A stretch of DNA of 24,778 nucleotides from Azolla pinnata (lineage: Eukaryota > Streptophyta > Polypodiopsida > Salviniales > Salviniaceae): positions 1-24,778 of the forward strand of contig JBBBWG010007814.1 in the NCBI GenBank assembly GCA_037176905.1, given 5' to 3'. This document shows, piece after piece, positions 1-8,511 of this stretch. A program made the translations under genes and the position numbers. The first letter of the stretch is position 1. Each line of letters opens with the position of its first letter. The notes below the pieces were generated by a model. That model was not told the origin of the DNA. It worked only from the letters and a program-made list of their open reading frames with translations, and made no database searches.

Positions 1-87
1 CATGTATGTGTGCATGCATGCATGCATGTATATGTGTGTGTGTGTATGTATGTATGTATGTATGTATGTATGTATGTGTATGTATCC
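1..87. repeat. TGTA/TGCA/TG microsatellite
   Basis: Alternating purine-pyrimidine simple sequence: four-base TGCA and TGTA units, a short TG run, then about ten ATGT/TATG units. It is cut by the left edge of the window. Its composition resembles the ATAC and CACATG arrays near the right end. No gene is supported here; the short reading frames across it are simple-repeat translation. Confidence 0.9.
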
Positions 88-370
88 ATCTTATAGTGAG
101 AGGCATGGGGCGACGTGGCAGAATCCGGGCCGCAGGAACGTTTCGACGGTGTAGATTCGACTACCCGGCCCCGGCCGTTGGATGCGACCTATCAGCCATT
201 GGTGGCCGTCCGATTTTTCTGCACAATGTGCACCGCACGATCGTGTGTCGGACGGCGCAGATGAGAGCCTGGGGCGGTGGCGGCTCGGGAGCCGTAGGAT
301 CGGGCTCCCGAGATGGACGGCTCCGATGAGCCCCCATCTCCTGTCAGTCTTCGTCTTCCTCGAGCTAGCT
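88..370. promoter_or_regulatory. GC-rich promoter-like region upstream of the U-box gene
   Basis: This GC-rich, non-repetitive stretch contains two copies of a ten-base motif GCCGTYSGAT (174-183 and 205-214) and a near match on the other strand around 248-257. It also has a perfect 10-bp inverted repeat (284-293 with 303-312, 9-nt loop). It lies ahead of the probable leader exon of the U-box gene, so a promoter role is plausible, but I see no clear TATA box. The role is inferred from position and motif content only. Confidence 0.35.
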
Positions 371-562
371 GTTTCTGAGCGTTTCCGCCATAGCCGAACT
401 GCGTACGCAAGGTCTTCTCGAGCTCTTACTGCGCTTTCCGCCATCGCCAATCCCCAGTTTCTTCTCTGACCTCTTTCTCTGTCTCTCTCTCTAGCCGTTT
501 CTGAGCTTTTCCGCCATAGCCAAACTGCGGTTTCTGAGCTTTTCCGCCATCGCCAAACTGCG
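371..562. repeat. 33-bp repeat, three copies (one apart, two in tandem)
   Basis: A 33-bp unit beginning GTTTCTGAGC and ending CAAACTGCG occurs at 371-403, 497-529 and 530-562. The last two are directly adjacent and differ by one base; the first differs at two positions. A partial copy of the middle (TTTCCGCCATCGCCAA) is near 436-452. The units contain CCGCCATAGCC, an octamer theme that recurs elsewhere in the window. They probably lie in the promoter or leader of the U-box gene. Confidence 0.85.
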
Positions 563-577
563 GTCTACAGAAGCAAA

Positions 578-634
<57 letters not shown>

Positions 635-767
635 TTGCAGCGACCGATCGTTCCGAAACCGAGCTGCAGAAGAAGCTCAACCTTGCCCTCGCAGCGCGTC
701 GTCGCTTGCTTCTCCTTCTGCGCACAGCTGCTGCTGCGTCTTCCGACCATATGCCCCGACTTCAGTG
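563..767 (+). other. Probable 5' leader exon end of the U-box gene, with CT array
   Basis: A pure CT microsatellite of about 50 bp (580-630) is followed by ordinary sequence to 767, where a good splice donor GTAAGC begins at 768. A matching acceptor, TGTGTAG, ends at 1968, 15 bases before the U-box protein start codon. The simplest reading is an untranslated leader exon ending at 767 and a leader intron of about 1.2 kb. The transcription start cannot be located. This is inferred from splice signals only. Confidence 0.4.
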
Positions 768-801
768 GTAAGCGAGACGTTTCTCTCTTTCTTCTTTGCG
801 T

Positions 802-853
<52 letters not shown>

Positions 854-1968
854 CGCTCGTTCCCTTCCCCTCCCTCTTTCTCTCTGTGCTGATCTATTTC
901 TCCCTCCGCGCGATCAGATTTCCTGTGCTACAATATTATACATGCGCATTCTTCATGGAAGCGTCTCTTTTCTGTTGAAGCATCGCTTTCTTTCTTCCTT
1001 TCCTTCATCTTTCTGCTTTGCTTTTCGTTCTGCTGCAAGAAACATCGACACTTTTCCTCCATGCCTTTGAAAACTTGTGCTTCTTTCTCTCCGTCACGAC
1101 TTTAATATAAATCTCCCTCTACCTTCTCTTTGGCATTGTACTCAAGATTTGCAGTGCTCTTTACTGCTCACAGACTATTAAAGCTGACAGTGGGTGAAGA
1201 TGATAGCAGACTCCATCTTCATCTACAATTTGCGACATGTGCAAGAGCACAGTCAACTATTGCCGTCGCAATTTAGACAGCATCTTCTACCGCATCCAGC
1301 TATAATCTCCCAAAAATGCCTCAATTTTCTACTTTATTAATCAAGAGCTTGACGAAGGGATGAAGATTCAAGTCATCACATTCTCAATTCAACAGACAGA
1401 AATGAAGATCTTCGACCTCAGGAGAGACATCAGAAGATAATGTAATTCTTGGGGATTGCTCAGCGTAGTAAAATGGTAAACTTCATACGTGAATGGAGGT
1501 CTTTTGTTGCAGAAAAGAAAGTTATAACCTCTCAGAAACACAGTCAAGAACATTTTCAAAAGAATCTTTCTACAGAAATTTCAATTAGGTTTTTGCACAT
1601 GGATGCAGGTCTGGTATGATCAAACAGAACTCTAACAGCAAAATCTATCTTTTTGAGAACGGCGACTTATAAACTCTGTATACAACAATGGAGATCTTTG
1701 ATTCCATCAGGTGAACACCCATCTTTAACTACGCACAGACAATGACACATGTATACAGCAGTGATCTTTATCCATGGTTTGTGTCTGCATCTTTCTCATC
1801 TTTTCATGAGATCAACACTCCATCCTGACCCGCTCAGGATAAAGAGATATCTCAAGTTTATACTTTTGTAATTATGTCATGGTAGACGATTCGCTATTTT
1901 TGTTAAAGCCACAGACAGGTCTCTTTTTCTCTCCTGATGTTCTGATTATTATCCACTTTGATGTGTAG
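768..1968 (+). other. Probable leader intron of the U-box gene, with second CT array
   Basis: It starts with GTAAGC and ends with TGTGTAG. A second CT microsatellite lies at 805-850, just inside the intron, followed by a pyrimidine-rich stretch to about 1130. Positions 1130-1960 are AT-rich unique sequence with no reading frame or RNA gene that I can support. If the splice assignment is wrong, this is simply upstream intergenic or leader DNA. Confidence 0.4.
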
Positions 1969-1983
1969 GTGAAAAGAAATCGT

Positions 1984-4834
1984 ATGATGGAAGGAGAAGA
2001 TGAAGTAGGATCGGCTAATGTATCAGAGGAGAATCAGATGGTAAACCGGAATCTAATTAGTCTATTTCCTTTCCTCTACTCAGAAAACAAGGCGATCTCA
2101 TAAATCTATTCGTTTTTTGCCATCCCATGCAGATGTTTGGAGACGCATGTGACAAATTCTCTCTTCTATTGCAAAAGATCACGGATTTCTTTCCTCTTTT
2201 AGAAGAGCTTCGGCCTGAGAAAGCGGGAATGCAAGCCTTATGTGAGGTGCATCTGGCAGTGGATAAAGCAGGAGACCTTCTGCTTCATATCATGAATTCT
2301 AGCAAATTTTACTCGGTAAATCAATATGCCTTTAAAGCTTGTTTTTCTTTCTCTTGAAATCTAGCTAATTAATATTGTAATCAATATTCTCATGATATTC
2401 TTTCTATTTACATGGATTTTAGCTTATCACAAGCGATTGCGTTCTTCTCAAGTTTAGGAAGGTTCAGGAAACCTTGAAACAGGCTTTGAAATACTTGGAG
2501 TTGAATATACCAGATACTCTTGCCAAGGAGGTTAAATTTTATTCTCCATTGGTTTGCTTTCGCTACTACCATTCTGTTCGTCAGCCTGTTTTTCTTTCTT
2601 CTGATTGGCATGTTTCCATTGTTGTTTGGCAGGTTGTATTGTTCTCTGTTGAGTTGGAAGCAATAACAATTCAACTCAGTGCTTTGCATCAGGATTCAAG
2701 GATGAAGATGAACTCATTACTGCAAAGGGAGAAAGAATATCCTTGTCTTGGCAGTGAAACAGAAGTAGATGTGTTCGAGGAGGTATCATTTGATCTAGGC
2801 ATCACATCGGTGTCAGCTATTCAGAATGAAAAGAAAGCTCTTAAAAGGCTCTTGGGCAAAGTCCGTGTGGATCATGACAGAAAGAAGGAATTGATAGTTC
2901 TCTATTTGCTGCATCTCTTGCGGAAGCTTGGAAAACTACAGAAGAGATCATGCATAACAAAGGTCAGATCTTTCCGAGATGCTGCCAGCTCCACGTTCTC
3001 ACAATCCCTTTCAGAGAGAGGTTCCGAGGCAACGAGCACTAGTGAAAGGGACAGTGATTTGAGCTCAGAGTTATCTTATTATGAAACTCTCAAACAAAAG
3101 AATATGAGCTTTGCCCACACACCAGAAGAATTCAGGTGTCCTATCTCATTGCAACTCATGTCAGATCCGGTCATTATATCCTCAGGTCAGACATATGAAA
3201 GGATCTGCATCGAAAAATGGTTTGAACAGGGCCATCGTACTTGTCCAAAGACTCAACAAAATCTGGCACACCTTCAAGTAACTCCGAATTATTGTGTAAA
3301 AGGGTTGATTATGAGCTGGTGTGAGAAGCAGTCGATGCCAATGCCAACCCCACCTTCTCTACCATTACTGTCTCAATGTCTCTCACTGAAGATCACAGAT
3401 AAGGGATTTATTCCACAGGAAGAAAAGCCCAGTGACTTGAGGCAAAGGGAGGACAGTGGAAGGGTACACCAGTACACCCCAAAGTTGCTCACCAATCACA
3501 CTCGTGAGTTAGTAGAGAGAACAAGTTTGAAAGGTGATGCAAAGAATACTGCTGAGCTGGTAATGGATCGGCTTTGCTCTTCATCTTTGGACGTACAACA
3601 TAGTGCTGCCAAAGAGATTCGTTATCTGACAAAAGATGATGTAGGTGCTAGAGCACTATTTGGCCATCTAGGATGTATTCCAGCTCTAGTGGCAATTTTG
3701 AGCAATGCAATGGAAGCTGGTGATGAGGATGCAGTAACAACGGCATGCTTGGCCTTATCAAATGTTTCAGTGAACAATGACAGGTAACAATCTAATCTAT
3801 TGGCAGTTTGTTAACCCCTTTGAGGAGCATCTGTGTATACCAGACAGATTATCACATTAACCTTTTCCGATCTAGCTTTGCAAGCGTTTTCTAAAGCCAA
3901 GTGTTTTTTTTTCCTAAAGCCCATCCAAGATCACCATAAAATAATTTCATCTTTAACACAGGTTTTCTTTCTTTGGGCTTAGTTTTATACTGTCTCTCCT
4001 GCTTAATACAGAAACCGAGAAGAGCTGGTGAGTGCTGGAGTGGTTCCTTTGGTGTTGTCTTTGCTTCAAACTTCATGCTCATCCTTGGCATCACGGGAGG
4101 TTGCGATTCTAGTCCTATGGTCTATCTCTTGCCTACAAGAGAACAGATTGGAGAATTGCTTACCAAAGGTTGTTCAGTTATTAGTGGAACATCTGGGCAA
4201 TGGTTCAACTCAGGGTATCAAGGATGCTTTGAGCACTCTCTTGAATTTAAGTGCCTTCCATGGAAATCAGATTTGCATGGCAAAAGCAAATGTAATTCCC
4301 AAGCTTATACATTTCGTAAGCTTAGACGATACAGAGCTGTTCACAGAACAATGCAAGGATGCGGAACTGACAACAAAATGTCTCAGCATTCTTTATCGCC
4401 TTTCTTCTATCGAAGAGGGTAGGAATGGTATAATAGAGTGCGAAAATTGCATCCCTTGCTTGGTAGATATGTTAGATACTGGCTCTCAAATGGAAAAAGA
4501 GCTAGTGGCAGCGATCTTCCTTGTCATATGCACTTGCAGTTCAACTCATTCTCAGATCATTCTAGAGGAAGGAATCATTCCATCATTAGTGATGATTTCT
4601 GTGAATGGGACTGAAAGGGGTAAAGTCAAGGCTCAGAAATTGCTACAACATTTCCGGCAACAGAGGCAGAAAGAAAGCACCTGGCATTCTGCTCCGCAAG
4701 TCTCTTCTAACCACACAAATACTCTGAGTAGTGATGATGCAAGCGGTGGGAAAACTTCACAGCGGAGGAAACCACTTCGCCCATCATTTGCTTCTATGTG
4801 GAGGTCCAAGTCCCTATCTTTCTACCGCTGCTAA
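1984..4834 (+). CDS. U-box/armadillo E3 ubiquitin ligase, PUB45/PUB6-like
   Basis: Five coding exons, 773 aa: 1984-2040, 2133-2315, 2423-2530, 2633-3783 and 4012-4834; all introns are GT-AG and all phases close. The N-terminal region (about 20-250) is the helical UND-type domain of plant PUBs, including GMQALCEVH and YLLHLLRKLGKL. The U-box is at about 280-352 (PEEFRCPIS, DPVIISSGQTYER, CPKTQQNL), where the family binds an E2 enzyme. Armadillo repeats, the expected substrate-binding part, run from about 425 to 710 (CLALSNVSVNNDR, NREELVSAGVVPL). A polar, basic tail (QRRKPLRPSF) ends the protein. Length and order match Arabidopsis PUB45 (about 770 aa). A second in-frame ATG follows immediately at 1987. 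The intron at 2531 (donor GTTAAA) is open in frame, so intron retention would extend the protein rather than stop it. The family is clear; the substrate and exact paralogue are unknown. Confidence 0.93.
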
Positions 4835-5114
4835 GAGGCTAACTGTGAACACTCCTCTGTTTTTTGCTTCTGGGGAAAAGATGGGAAAAATCAGCCGAGA
4901 TTCTTTGTGCCATCGACAGCCAGATCAGGACTCTGCTGAGCCACTATGGAATGAAAGAAAGATAGACATGTATATGTAAGTATGTATCGGTGTATACATA
5001 CGTTTATATACTATGCTTTCTTGGCCTATCTGTTTGTAATCTATACAAACCCTTTTGTCTAAACGTCTGTACTATATACTGATTTACCTTTTCATTTGTT
5101 TGACTGCCCTCGTG

Positions 5115-5120
5115 AATAAA
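5115..5120 (+). terminator. Candidate polyadenylation signal of the U-box gene
   Basis: A perfect AATAAA lies 281 bases after the stop codon, within TGTA-rich, T-rich DNA typical of plant 3' ends (TGTAATGTGTATAAT follows). The 3' UTR would be about 300-330 nt. Confidence 0.55.
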
Positions 5121-5159
5121 TATGTATACCCTTGTAATGTGTATAATATCTTGATTTGT

Positions 5160-5595
5160 ACAATTCAAACCAGTTAACTGTGCAATTGTTCCCGTAACTT
5201 TTATGTATAGAGAGTTGAAATCAGTGTAATACTATTTTGCAGAGTGAATGATGAGCTTGATTTTACAGGATAAGAGAATGAACACCATTTTCCTCCATAG
5301 TCAGCATCAGAAATACATTGGATGCTGGCCAGAAAACATGGGTCCAAGCAAAACTACCACAGTACAGGAAAGCTACCAAAGCTGTAATGTATCATAGAAG
5401 TGTTTGTATATGTGTGTTTCTATATCATGGAAGTCTTTTATGTGCCATAAATTGGAAATGGATACGGAAATGAATGAATTCACGATGGATGCATGGAAGA
5501 GACCGCCAGCAGAGTGCTGGAGAGGCATCCACAGGTTCGGCGTGTACTTTCCTGCCAAGAGGTTGAGCTTAATCTCTACTTTAGGATTCATTAGA
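5160..5595. other. Intergenic stretch, nothing recognised
   Basis: AT-rich sequence between the 3' end of the U-box gene and the tandem-repeat block. The short reading frames here have no recognisable protein character. I see no repeat, RNA gene or mobile-element ends. Confidence 0.6.
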
Positions 5596-6190
5596 GCTCA
5601 TGGTTTAGGGTTTCCGTGGCAGACAAGTTGGTGTAAGGGTTTCTTTCCATGGCGGAGAAGTTGGTTTGCTGTTTTGCAGAAGTTCCTCTTTGGGCTCCAT
5701 GGTTTAGGGTTTCTCCATGGCGGAGAAGTTGGTAGATAAGGGCTCCTCATTTAAGGTTTCCATGGTGGAGAAGCTGCTGTAAGGCTCATTGTTTTAAGGT
5801 TTTGCAGAAGTTCCTATTTGGGCTCCATGGTTTAGGGTTTCTCCATGGCGGAGAAGTTGCTTGAAGTCTCATGGTTTTAAGGTTTTGCAGAAATTCCTCC
5901 ATGGTTTTAAGGTTTATTCCATGGTGGAGAAGTTGCTTGAAGGCTCATGGTTTGAAGGTTTTGGCAGAAGTTCCTCCATTGTGGAGAAGTTGCTTGTAGG
6001 CTCATGGTTTGAAGGTTTTGGCAGAAGTTCCTCCATGGCGGAGACGTTGCTTGTAGGCTCATGGTTTGAAGGTTTTGCAGAAGTTCCTCCATGGTTTAGG
6101 GTTTTTCCACGGTGGAGAACCTGCTGTAAGTCTCGTGGTTTAAGGTTTTGCAGAAGTTCCTCCATGGTTTAGGGTTTTCCCATGGTGGAG
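5596..6190. repeat. Degenerate 57-72 bp tandem repeat with telomere-like motif
   Basis: About nine or ten imperfect units are built from CATGGTTTAGGGTTT or TCATGGTTTGAAGGTTTT, then GCAGAAGTTCCTCCATGG and TGGAGAAGTTGCTTG. The cleanest copies, around 5943-6060, have a 57-bp period. Others carry an extra telomere-like segment that lengthens them to about 72 bp. Because 57 is a multiple of three, open frames persist on both strands, for example 5861-6172 on plus. The last units also supply the C-terminal codons of the minus-strand ORF. Confidence 0.9.
5913..5918 (-). terminator. Candidate polyadenylation signal of the minus-strand ORF
   Basis: AATAAA on the minus strand, inside one unit of the tandem repeat, 222 bases downstream of the stop codon of the unrecognised ORF. 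It is present in only one repeat unit. Its function is unproven. Confidence 0.25.
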
Positions 6191-7858
6191 AAGGAAGCAA
6201 CCGAGCTGAATAAGGGAGGAGGCCGGTTGCAGGATGCCAAGCTTCTGAGCTTGAATGGTGTGATTGATGGTGCTTAAGCTGAGCAGATCCGATCTCAGCT
6301 GGTGATGGCGATCTGCAAGGTGCTTCATCTGGCGATGGCACCTCACGTAGACCTCCATTTGTTGCCTCACCTCCATAGCTGCTATACTGTTCGCGGCGCT
6401 ACAGTCGTAGCCGTTTGCCTTCAATTCCTGCAGAAACCCCAGCTCCGCAGCTTCCATGGCTTCTCTGATACCTGATCTGACCCTCTCCTTCTGTTTCACG
6501 GAGCTTTCCTCTGTGCCTTCCCCATCAGAACCATCCATTGCTTCTTCCTCAGCTGCTTCCATGGCAATTGCTTCTTCTTCTTCCGGCATCGGCACTTCAC
6601 CTCTTCGCCTCTTCTCTTCACCAGGTTTGGCTATGGAGAATCTCTTCTCTTCACCAGGTTTGGCTATGGAGAATCTCTTCTGCACACGCTCTCCCTCGTT
6701 CTCGGCAATGAAGAAGCTCAGGAGCTCTGCATATGTGGCTTCGCTCAGAGGTTTCCCTGCGAAGGGGGTTCCTTCTCCCCGGAACATCTCCAAATACTCC
6801 CCTCTTTCTTCGTCGGACTTCATGTTTCTCAGCTTCTGCACCATCTGCGACCACATGTGCGCGGTGAGCTTCTTGTGCACGAGCTTTAGCATCTCAAAGG
6901 CTGCGATCTGCAGTTCTTGCTGACTTCTAGCGTTTGATCTGTCAGCAGGAGATCCATAGCTTGTTCTGCTGTTCAGAATCGATCTGCTCGGGATGTCAGG
7001 GCTTCGTTCGGCTACGTATTGCTGGACCCCAAGCTTCTGCCTGCCATAGCTCCGCCTAGGGTTAGGGTTAGGGTTAGGGTTTTGTTCCTCAGGATGCAAC
7101 CTGCCATAGCCGTCAAGGTTATCTTGCCGATCCTCAAGCTTGTGTTCGCCATACCTATCAGGGTCAGCTTTCAGAGGAAGATCGAGCTGGATATGTCTGT
7201 CGGAGCTACACCGACCGAAGCTGTCTTCTTCCTTCAAGCTTCTGCAATGTTGCCAGCTATGGCGTCGAGGAGCACTTCCAAGATCGTTCTGCAGAGGATC
7301 TGGAGCAGAGGATCTGGCCATCGACCTGTTGTTTGCCACAAGGAAACTGACACGGTCTTCTCTGATCTTTTCCAAGATCGCCGATTCTTCTGCGGCTTGC
7401 TCCTCCAGCATCTTCAACCTTTCCTGCAGATCGCTCTGCGTTTTCTCGATCGATTCGATCTCTTCTTTCATCGCCTGCTGACGTCTCGCGAGCAGATCGA
7501 TCCTTTCTCTCAACGATCCTTCGCCTTCCCAAACAGACAGTATACCTTGAGCTAACGCGGCGAAGCTATGGAGAATCGAGCTCTCCGATCCTCCTCCTCC
7601 TCCTCCTCCACCTCCACCTCCACCTCCACCTCCACCTCCACCTCCACCTCCGCCTGTGTGAACTAGATTGCTGCAGCGGCTATGGCGGCCCTGAGCATTT
7701 GAACTGTGGCTATGGTGTGTTTCTTGCAGAGAAATGCTGCGCGAGGCTGGGGCGGGCTTGGGCTTACTGGGGCGTTCGAAGCTTCCATTGAAGAAGAGAA
7801 GCTTCGCTGTCGGATCGGTGCTGCTGCTGCTGCTTACCGTGCAGAACGAAGGAGACAT
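6140..7858 (-). CDS. Unrecognised glycine-rich, coiled-coil protein (572 aa)
   Basis: A single open frame, start ATG at 7858-7856. Its segments are: a Ser/Pro-rich N-terminus (1-68); 22 consecutive Gly (69-90, from a GGA/GGT array); a predicted coiled coil (about 113-170, e.g. LQERLKMLEEQ); a polar linker with (Asn-Pro)x4 at 260-267; an amphipathic helical segment (about 312-395, QELQIAAFEMLKLVHKKL); an exact 11-residue duplication KRFSIAKPGEE (about 394-415); an acidic stretch (425-450); and a second helical region (about 455-535). The heptad patterns and the absence of stops over 1.7 kb suggest real coding. Yet four segments are written by DNA repeats, and the last 20-25 residues come from the 57-bp repeat. 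The true 3' end may therefore differ, perhaps through an unseen intron. I assign no function. It converges on the U-box gene. Confidence 0.55.
   Translation of the reverse strand: MSPSFCTVSSSSSTDPTAKLLFFNGSFERPSKPKPAPASRSISLQETHHSHSSNAQGRHSRCSNLVHTGGGGGGGGGGGGGGGGGGGGGGSESSILHSFAALAQGILSVWEGEGSLRERIDLLARRQQAMKEEIESIEKTQSDLQERLKMLEEQAAEESAILEKIREDRVSFLVANNRSMARSSAPDPLQNDLGSAPRRHSWQHCRSLKEEDSFGRCSSDRHIQLDLPLKADPDRYGEHKLEDRQDNLDGYGRLHPEEQNPNPNPNPRRSYGRQKLGVQQYVAERSPDIPSRSILNSRTSYGSPADRSNARSQQELQIAAFEMLKLVHKKLTAHMWSQMVQKLRNMKSDEERGEYLEMFRGEGTPFAGKPLSEATYAELLSFFIAENEGERVQKRFSIAKPGEEKRFSIAKPGEEKRRRGEVPMPEEEEAIAMEAAEEEAMDGSDGEGTEESSVKQKERVRSGIREAMEAAELGFLQELKANGYDCSAANSIAAMEVRQQMEVYVRCHRQMKHLADRHHQLRSDLLSLSTINHTIQAQKLGILQPASSLIQLGCFLLHHGKTLNHGGTSAKP
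6614..6679 (-). repeat. Exact 33-bp tandem duplication inside the minus-strand ORF
   Basis: Positions 6614-6646 and 6647-6679 are identical. Being 33 bp, the duplication keeps the frame and repeats the eleven residues KRFSIAKPGEE. The lack of any difference between copies suggests it is recent or homogenised. Confidence 0.9.
7058..7083 (-). repeat. TTAGGG-type repeat inside coding sequence
   Basis: Four TTAGGG-phase units, read on the minus strand as alternating AAC and CCT codons, give (Asn-Pro)x4 in the unrecognised protein. The unit is six bases, unlike the seven-base TTTAGGG array at 9782-9823. Confidence 0.9.
7589..7654 (-). repeat. GGA/GGT array coding for 22 glycines
   Basis: The plus strand reads TCC units followed by CACCTC units, 66 bp in all. 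On the minus strand it gives 22 uninterrupted Gly codons, GGC then alternating GGA/GGT then GGA. It is a length-variable type of sequence. Confidence 0.9.
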
Positions 7859-7907
7859 GGTCGCGTACGATGGCTGCTAAACGCGAGGATCCTTCCACCA
7901 TAGCCTC

Positions 7908-7935
7908 GACGAAGAAGAAGAAGAAGAAGAAGAAG
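7908..7935. repeat. GAA/AAG trinucleotide microsatellite
   Basis: About nine AAG units lie 50-77 bp upstream of the start codon of the minus-strand ORF, so on that strand they are a TTC-type leader sequence. Plant 5' leaders often carry such arrays. Confidence 0.85.
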
Positions 7936-7993
7936 ATCCCAGGGAGTTTTCATGGAGATGGAGATGCAGAATCGCATGTCTATGCACAGGGAA

Positions 7994-8036
7994 GGCGATG
8001 GCGATGGCGATGGCGATGGCGGCGGCGGTGGCGAGG
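7994..8036. repeat. GGCGAT hexanucleotide array 1
   Basis: Four perfect GGCGAT units from 7994, continuing into GGCGGC/GGT variants. It is one of three such arrays within 2 kb; the others are at 8258-8293 and 9959-10000. Confidence 0.85.
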
Positions 8037-8125
8037 ATGCAGGCGGGGCAGCGCGAGGCGGAGCACGGATCAGAATGGAGAATCGAGGGAGGTTTCATGT
8101 AAGAAAGAATCACCTGCGTCTCCAG

Positions 8126-8231
8126 CTCCGCTGCAGGCGCGAAACCCTAGCTCCGCTGCAGGCGCGAAACCCTAGATCTGCTGATGCAGGCGCGAAACCC
8201 TAGCTCTGCTGCTGCAGGTTCGAAACCCTAG
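8126..8231. repeat. Four tandem units each carrying a telo-box
   Basis: Units of 25, 25, 28 and 28 bp (8126-8150, 8151-8175, 8176-8203, 8204-8231) each end in CGAAACCCTAG. AAACCCTA therefore falls at 8142, 8167, 8195 and 8223. AAACCCTA is the plant telo-box, known from promoters of ribosomal-protein and other growth-linked genes. The block lies 270-375 bp upstream of the minus-strand start codon, so a regulatory role for that gene is plausible but inferred. Confidence 0.8.
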
Positions 8232-8257
8232 CTCTGCTTTGCTTGCTTGTGTGTGCA

Positions 8258-8293
8258 GCGATGGCGATGGCGATGGCGATGGCGATGGCGATG
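8258..8293. repeat. GCGATG hexanucleotide array 2
   Basis: Six perfect GCGATG units with no interruption, immediately downstream of the telo-box repeat. Same unit as arrays 1 and 3. Confidence 0.9.
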
Positions 8294-8371
8294 AGGGCAA
8301 GATGATGGAGAAAGAAGAAGACCAAGAAAAGCTTCCCATCAACAAAAACAGGGGAGGCCATTTCTGTAAAT

Positions 8372-8377
8372 TGGGCT
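8372..8377. promoter_or_regulatory. Site II-like element TGGGCT
   Basis: TGGGCT is a match to the plant site II motif TGGGCY. It sits in a context close to that at 9751 (TTGGGCTAAA here, TTTGGGCTAA there). Together with the nearby telo-boxes it resembles promoters of translation-linked genes. It probably belongs to the minus-strand ORF, about 515 bp upstream of its start. Confidence 0.35.
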
Positions 8378-8430
8378 AAACTCCAGGGTTTCACGAATTT
8401 GCAAATCTAGCCCTCCGCCCATTTTGGCTT

Positions 8431-8510
8431 CAGTTCAGGGTTTTAGGGTTTACAGTTCAGGGTTTTAGGGTTTAGAGTTTAGGGTTTTAGAGTTTAGAGT
8501 TTAGGGTTCA
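8431..8510. repeat. Degenerate telomeric repeats
   Basis: A run of GGGTTTTAGGGTTTA and GAGTTTAGGG variants, including a 23-bp direct repeat at 8431 and 8454. It is an interstitial, decayed TTTAGGG-type tract. Confidence 0.85.
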
Positions 8511-8511
8511 G

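Noticed and set aside
1..750. Six short ORFs on both strands around the left-end repeats
   Set aside because: They are built of Arg/Glu or Ser/Leu runs from CT/GA arrays and TGTA repeats.
5861..6172. 103-codon plus-strand ORF with a 19-residue repeat
   Set aside because: The 57-bp unit is a multiple of three, so frames stay open mechanically; nothing outside the repeat supports a gene.
6456..7555. Plus-strand ORFs of 155 and 178 codons opposite the minus ORF
   Set aside because: They are Ser/Phe/Leu-rich shadows of the longer minus-strand frame with no recognisable features.
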